From Armatimonadota bacterium (lineage in GTDB: Bacteria; Sysuimicrobiota; Sysuimicrobiia; Sysuimicrobiales; Sysuimicrobiaceae): DNA of 64,000 bases. Where the stretch lies: the NCBI GenBank assembly GCA_031432545.1, contig JAVKGX010000007.1:21885-85884 (forward strand). Direction: 5' to 3'. The stretch's first letter is position 1. Every line of letters begins with the position of its first letter. The position numbers and the translations under genes are program-made. Below, piece by piece: positions 60,132 to 64,000 of the stretch. The notes under the pieces are model-generated. The model saw nothing but the letters and a program-made list of their open reading frames with translations. It searched no databases and was not told the origin of the DNA.

Positions 60132-61550
60132 GTGGGTCTGCCTCTCGATCTCGACCGAAGGCAACGAGTGCCGCTCCAGCGGCAGCTGGCCGGCCGGATC
60201 CGTACCGCCATTCGGGACGGCCAACTGGCCCCGGGTGCACGACTGCCCTCCAGCCGCGCGCTGGCCGTTTCCCTGGGGGTCTCCCGAACCGTCGTGGTCG
60301 GGGCCTATGAAGAACTGGGTGCGGAGGGATACCTGGAGGGTCGGCGCGGTTCAGGGACATATGTGGCTGCCGAACTGGCTGGCCTGACTCCTTTGGAGGA
60401 CCCTGCTCCGCCCGGCCCCAGCTCGCCCTACCCAGCCGCCGACCTGCGCGCCAAGGCGGCCATCGAGTTCACGGTGGGTCGCACCGATACACGGGTCCTG
60501 TCGTTGCGCCTGTGGAAGCGTATGTGGCGGTCGGTGGCCCGGAGGCTTCCCTCACACGACGACAGCCCACCGGAGGGTGATCCCCACCTCCGAACCGCCA
60601 TCGCAGCCTACCTGCGCCAGGCCCGGGGTTTGCGGTGCGGACCCGACGACGTGGTCGTCACGCCCGGGGCGATGCAGGCGTTGCGACTGCTGGCCCGCGC
60701 CGTCGTCCGACCGGGCGATCCGGCAGCCGTCGAGGAGCCCGGATACCCCGTGGCCAGACAGATCCTCCGGGCGGAGGGTGCGTCACTCGTCCCGGTACCC
60801 GCAGATGACGACGGCCTGCGGGTGGACCTCCTTCCGACCCGTCCGCCCCCGGTTCTCGTCTACGTGACACCCTCGCACCATTACCCGCTCGGCGGTCGTC
60901 TTCCGGTCCCGCGGCGAATGCGCCTGCTGCAGTGGGCCGCCAGCCACGGCGTCCTGATCGTAGAGGACGACTACGACAGCGAGCTGCGCTACGGCGGCCC
61001 GCCGATCCCTGCAGCCGCGGGCCTGGACGGCGCGGGTTGCGTCGCCTACGTCGGGACGTTTTCCGACGTGCTCACGCCGGTGCTCCGCCTGGGATACGTC
61101 GTCGCCGCGCCGACGCTGCGCCGCCGCATCCTGGAACTCAAGCAGCAGACCGAGGACCACACCCCCTGGCCCGTTCAGCGCGCGGTCGCCACGCTCATCG
61201 CCGAAGGCGACTTCTCGCGCCACATCGCTCGCGTGCGGCGCCACTACGCCGCCCGGCGGGCGGCCCTACGCGAGGCACTCAGCGGCCTGGAGCCGATGGC
61301 CACGCTACGCGGCCTGGACGCGGGGCTGCATGCCTTCCTCGAACTCCATCCGGCCCTGGACGCCGAGGCGATCGCGCGGCAGGCGGCCACCCGCGGCGTG
61401 ATCGTGCACACCATCGCTCCCTGCTACCTCGCGCGGCCAGATCGCCAGGGCCTTTTGCTCGGCTACGGCGGGATCAGCGAAGAGGACATCCGCCGCGGTG
61501 CGGCGGTCATCGCATCGCTGGTACGCGAGGCCGTCGAGCGGGTAGACTGA
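60132..61550 (+). CDS. pdxR: PdxR-like MocR/GntR regulator with aminotransferase-like domain lacking the PLP lysine
   Basis: PdxR activates pdxS-pdxT and senses PLP with an aminotransferase-like domain. The 472-residue protein has a GntR winged helix (RQLAGRIRTAIRDGQLAPGA near residue 17; RTVVVGAYEELGAEGYL near 52) and a fold-type I domain (VVVTPGAMQALRLLARAV near 174, TPSHHYPLGGRL near 246, VEDDYDSELRYGG near 276). In the motif GTFSKxLxPxLRLGY the Schiff-base Lys is replaced by Asp312 (GTFSDVLTPVLRLGY, codon GAC 61065-61067). PLP could bind only non-covalently. GTG 60132 has no clear ribosome site. It is divergent from the B6 operon. Confidence 0.87.
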   Translation: MGLPLDLDRRQRVPLQRQLAGRIRTAIRDGQLAPGARLPSSRALAVSLGVSRTVVVGAYEELGAEGYLEGRRGSGTYVAAELAGLTPLEDPAPPGPSSPYPAADLRAKAAIEFTVGRTDTRVLSLRLWKRMWRSVARRLPSHDDSPPEGDPHLRTAIAAYLRQARGLRCGPDDVVVTPGAMQALRLLARAVVRPGDPAAVEEPGYPVARQILRAEGASLVPVPADDDGLRVDLLPTRPPPVLVYVTPSHHYPLGGRLPVPRRMRLLQWAASHGVLIVEDDYDSELRYGGPPIPAAAGLDGAGCVAYVGTFSDVLTPVLRLGYVVAAPTLRRRILELKQQTEDHTPWPVQRAVATLIAEGDFSRHIARVRRHYAARRAALREALSGLEPMATLRGLDAGLHAFLELHPALDAEAIARQAATRGVIVHTIAPCYLARPDRQGLLLGYGGISEEDIRRGAAVIASLVREAVERVD

Positions 61551-61559
61551 GGAAGAGGA

Positions 61560-61820
61560 ATGCCTGCCGGCGGCGAAGACAGCATGGCCCACGTCGCCTT
61601 CCTGATGGTGTCCCTGGACGGGAACACCCCGGGCCAGGTCGCCCGCGAGGTCCGCGCGATCGCCGGCGTCAGCGAGGCGCACGCCACAATGGGCGACTAC
61701 GACGTGATCGCGGTGCTGAGAGCCGAGCACACCCGCGACATCCCGCGCATCACCGCTGAGATCCGCAAGGTGCACGGCGTCGTCAAGATCGTCTCTTGCG
61801 TCGCCGTCGACAGCGCTTGA
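61560..61820 (+). CDS. stand-alone Lrp/AsnC-type RAM (ligand-sensing) domain protein
   Basis: The 86-residue protein consists only of the alpha/beta RAM sandwich of Lrp/AsnC regulators: VAFLMVSLDGNTPGQVAREV near residue 12, VSEAHATMGDYDVIAVLRAE near 37 and IRKVHGVVKIVSCVAV at the end, without a DNA-binding helix-turn-helix. Such proteins may bind amino acids or modulate full-length Lrp members. ATG 61560 follows GGAAGAGGA closely; ATG 61584 is an alternative start. It lies 9 bases after pdxR on the same strand. Confidence 0.82.
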   Translation: MPAGGEDSMAHVAFLMVSLDGNTPGQVAREVRAIAGVSEAHATMGDYDVIAVLRAEHTRDIPRITAEIRKVHGVVKIVSCVAVDSA

Positions 61821-61827
61821 CGGCCGC

Positions 61828-62754
61828 TTACACCCTCACCTTCGGGGTCACCACACTCATCGAGTCCAGGATCCGCTGCGCCACCTCCAGGGCCTCCAGA
61901 CCCGCTTCGCCCGGCACGCGCGGCGTCTGCTCCCCGCGCACGCAGCGCAGGAAGTGCCGCAACTCCGCGCGCAGCGGCTCCTCGTGGCGCACCGGCAGCT
62001 CCTCCCACTGCGAGCCCCGCCGGATCGTCATCTGCTCCCGCAGGTAGTTGAGGTGGACGGAGCCATCCGGCATCGTGACCTCGATCTCCGCGGCCTTCAC
62101 CGGCGAGACGCGGCTGGCGACCAGGCTTGCCATACACCCGCTCTCCAGCGTCAGGTGAACGACCGCCAGGTCTTCCTCCTGCCCGTACAACCGCGCGCCG
62201 ATGCCCGTTACGCGTCGTACGTGTGAGCCGCTCAGCGACAGGATGATGTCGATGTCGTGGATCATCAGGTCAATCACGACCCCGACGTCCATCGCACGTC
62301 CGGGTTGATAGGGGCGTACCCGACGCGCCTGCACGAACAGCGGCTCCCGCACGCGCGCCATCAACTCTTCGACCGACGGCTTGAACCGCTCGATGTGGCC
62401 GACGAGCAGCACGCTGCGGTTGCGCCGGGCCGTCAGGATGAGGTCGTGGGCCTCCTCCACTCGGCTGGTGATCGGCTTCTCAACCAGCACGTGGATTCCC
62501 GCTTCGAGCAGGTCCCTCGCGATCTGATAGTGGTAGATCGTGGGCGCGACGACGCTGACGGCGTCGACGCGCCCGATCAGCTCGCGGTGGTCGACGTAAC
62601 CGCGTGTCTCGTACCGGGCCGAGAACTCGGCCACCTCGTCGGGATTGGGAGACACGACGGCAGCCAACGCCGCGTCCGGAAGCTGGTGATAGATGCGGAC
62701 ATGGTGCCGTCCCCACTTGCCCAGGCCGACCACGCCGACACGGATCTTGTCCAT
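61828..62754 (-). CDS. Gfo/Idh/MocA-family oxidoreductase
   Basis: The 308-residue protein is an NAD(P)-dependent sugar oxidoreductase: Rossmann motif VGVVGLGKWGRHHVRIYHQL near residue 7, VVAPTIYHYQIARDLLEAGI near 72, the cofactor/catalytic EKP in HVLVEKPITSR near 92, and the dimer/substrate region DVGVVIDLMIHDIDIIL near 165. It lies 14 bases downstream of a DegT aminotransferase, the pair that installs 3-amino groups on UDP-sugars (GnnA/GnnB, WlbA/WlbE types). The exact sugar is unknown. ATG 62754 gives the family start. Confidence 0.9.
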   Translation of the reverse strand: MDKIRVGVVGLGKWGRHHVRIYHQLPDAALAAVVSPNPDEVAEFSARYETRGYVDHRELIGRVDAVSVVAPTIYHYQIARDLLEAGIHVLVEKPITSRVEEAHDLILTARRNRSVLLVGHIERFKPSVEELMARVREPLFVQARRVRPYQPGRAMDVGVVIDLMIHDIDIILSLSGSHVRRVTGIGARLYGQEEDLAVVHLTLESGCMASLVASRVSPVKAAEIEVTMPDGSVHLNYLREQMTIRRGSQWEELPVRHEEPLRAELRHFLRCVRGEQTPRVPGEAGLEALEVAQRILDSMSVVTPKVRV

Positions 62755-62768
62755 GCGGCCTCCCACGG

Positions 62769-63887
62769 CTATGCGGGTGCCCCCGCCCGCTCGATCGCGA
62801 ACGCGCGCACGGCCTCGGCCACCGTCTCCAGATCCTCGTCGGTCAGTCCGGGGTGCACGGGCAGCGACAGGACCTCCCTGCACGCGCGCTCGGTCTGCGG
62901 CCACGGTCCTTCCGCGATGTCCAGTCCACGGTAGGCGGGGGTGTGTGGGAGCGGTTCCGGATAGTATACCTTCGTGCCGATCCCACGCTCCGTCAGGTAG
63001 GCCTGCAGCGCATCGCGCCGTCGGGAACGGATCGTGTACTGGTTGTACACGTGGAACGCCCCCTCGGGCTCGGCCGGCGGCATGATGCCCGGGAGCCCCT
63101 TCAGCGCCGCATTCAGCCGGAGGGCGTTGCGCCGCCGCACCGCGTTGACCGCGTCGAGGCGCCGGAGTTGGCTGCACCCCAGCGCCGCCGCGATGTTCGT
63201 CATCCGGTAGTTGTGGCCGATGACCTCGTACCGATAGGTCGTGCCGTCGGTACCGACGTGGACCAGCAGGCGGGCGCGCGAAGCGATCTGTGGGTCCGAC
63301 GTGACGATCATCCCGCCCTCGCCCGTCGTGATGTTCTTGGTCGGGTAGAAGCTGAAGATTCCGGCCTGACCGAAACTGCCCACGCGCCGCCCGCGGAACG
63401 CCGCGCCGTGTGCCTGTGCCGCGTCCTCGAGCAGCAGCACGCCGTGGCGCGCCGTGACCTCCGTGATGGCGTCCATCCGCGCCGGCAGCCCATAGAGGTG
63501 GACAACGAGCACGGCTTTCACGTTCGGCCGGGCGCGCAGGGCATCTTCCAACCTGTCCGGATCGAGGTTGAACGTGTCGGGCTCGATGTCGACGAACAGG
63601 GGCCGCGCGCCCCGCTGCAACACGGCATTGCTGGTCGCCACAAACGTGAACGGCGGAACGACGACCTCGTCGCCGGGACCGATCCCGACGGCTTCCAGCA
63701 GCGCCTCCAGCGCCGTGCTGCCCGATGACGTAGCGATCGCGTAGCGCACACCGACGTACGCAGCGAACGCCTCCTCGAACCGCTCTACCCACTCGCCGTG
63801 GGCGAGCTGGCCAGACTCCAAGACCTGCAGGACAGCGGCTTTGTCGTCTTCGCTGATCGCAGGACGCGCGATGGGGATCATGTTCAC
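62769..63887 (-). CDS. DegT/DnrJ/EryC1/StrS-family aminotransferase
   Basis: The 372-residue PLP enzyme transfers an amino group to a keto sugar. It has RPAISEDDKAAVLQVLESGQ near residue 8, SSGSTALEALLEA near 54, VVVPPFTFVATSNAVL near 75, EDAAQAHGA near 155 and the PLP Lys in FYPTKNITTGEGG near 182. GTG 63887 or ATG 63881 is the start; neither has a ribosome site, and a -10-like TATCAT at 63893-63898 suggests a leaderless or very short leader. With the oxidoreductase downstream it should make an amino sugar for a surface glycan. Confidence 0.92.
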   Translation of the reverse strand: MNMIPIARPAISEDDKAAVLQVLESGQLAHGEWVERFEEAFAAYVGVRYAIATSSGSTALEALLEAVGIGPGDEVVVPPFTFVATSNAVLQRGARPLFVDIEPDTFNLDPDRLEDALRARPNVKAVLVVHLYGLPARMDAITEVTARHGVLLLEDAAQAHGAAFRGRRVGSFGQAGIFSFYPTKNITTGEGGMIVTSDPQIASRARLLVHVGTDGTTYRYEVIGHNYRMTNIAAALGCSQLRRLDAVNAVRRRNALRLNAALKGLPGIMPPAEPEGAFHVYNQYTIRSRRRDALQAYLTERGIGTKVYYPEPLPHTPAYRGLDIAEGPWPQTERACREVLSLPVHPGLTDEDLETVAEAVRAFAIERAGAPA

Positions 63888-63892
63888 GACGA

Positions 63893-63921
63893 ATGATACC
63901 GGAATCTTCCCAATTTGTCGC
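63893..63921 (-). promoter_or_regulatory. candidate promoter of the aminotransferase/oxidoreductase pair
   Basis: On the minus strand GCGACA (63921 to 63916), 17 bases, TATCAT (63898 to 63893). Transcription would begin at about 63886, at the GTG start codon. The rest of 63888-64000 holds no gene that I can recognise. Confidence 0.5.
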
Positions 63922-64000
63922 AGCGCACGCTGCGGCCCCGCGGAACGGCACGTTTCCCCGGGGCCGCTCGAGCGCTGGCTACTGGACGACGACCCGCCGG

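Noticed and set aside
1-64000. tRNA genes, insertion sequences, prophage genes, integrases and CRISPR arrays
   Set aside because: I found no cloverleaf-like sequence with a GGTTCRANYCC arm, no transposase or integrase motifs and no regularly spaced repeats on either strand.

Overview
The window is one contiguous piece of a GC-rich (roughly two-thirds G+C) bacterial chromosome that is almost fully coding. I see no tRNA, rRNA, insertion sequence, prophage or CRISPR array. No gene-free stretch exceeds 300 bases; the longest is 56718-56979, which holds a TPP riboswitch. Gene order resembles Firmicutes and related Terrabacteria: aspartokinase-dapA-RNase J-...-ftsK-...-rodZ-...-cinA-...-recA, and recG-rsmD-coaD-(coiled coil)-DUF177-rpmF-plsX-fabHDG-acpP-fabF-rnc. 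Promoters are sigma70-like (TTGACA-N17-TATGAT), often with an extended -10, and the two SOS-type operators resemble the Gram-positive LexA box. The host is probably a deep-branching, monoderm-like Terrabacterium; I cannot name a phylum from sequence alone.

Layout. (1) 1-16719, plus strand: end of an aspartokinase, dapA, RNase J, uppP, ftsK, a BMP-type lipoprotein with a nucleoside-type ABC importer, rodZ, aidB, cinA, thpR, recA and a small DUF3276 gene. (2) 16720-21351: an accessory patch with a truncated VOC gene, a damaged dapB-like gene, a DoxX-like membrane protein, an O-methyltransferase, an ornithine cyclodeaminase homologue and a quinone oxidoreductase. (3) 21440-30919: recX under its own SOS-type promoter, a UvrD-like helicase fused to a Cas4/AddB-type nuclease, a HAD hydrolase, an SbcD-like nuclease with a YhaN-like ATPase, and fumC. 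(4) 30949-37368: a DUF420 protein, then a carbohydrate block (GT4, alpha/alpha-barrel protein, GT4, convergent GH130) and a GPH-type symporter. (5) 37408-40245, minus: a 3Fe-4S ferredoxin with a cytochrome P450, and a secreted M28 peptidase. (6) 40358-51509, minus: HIT protein, rnc, fatty-acid synthesis genes, plsX, rpmF, DUF177, coaD, rsmD and recG, with rpmB divergent from recG. (7) 51820-56912, minus: a TPP-riboswitch operon thiW-thiM-thiE-thiD-thiT-thiN-hslO in which every gene overlaps the next. (8) 56980-61550: a vitamin B6 operon (ECF S component, PurM-fold protein, pdxS, pdxT) divergent from a PdxR/MocR regulator, then a stand-alone RAM-domain gene. (9) 61828-63887, minus: a sugar oxidoreductase with a DegT-family aminotransferase.

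Most genes form translationally coupled operons with ATGA, GTGA or TGATG overlaps. The least expected features are a PdxR-like regulator whose PLP-binding lysine is replaced by Asp, an uncharacterised PurM-fold protein coupled into the B6 operon, two matching SOS-type operators placed identically at recA and recX, aidB in the place where pgsA usually sits next to cinA-recA, and a dapB-like gene lacking its nucleotide-binding loop.
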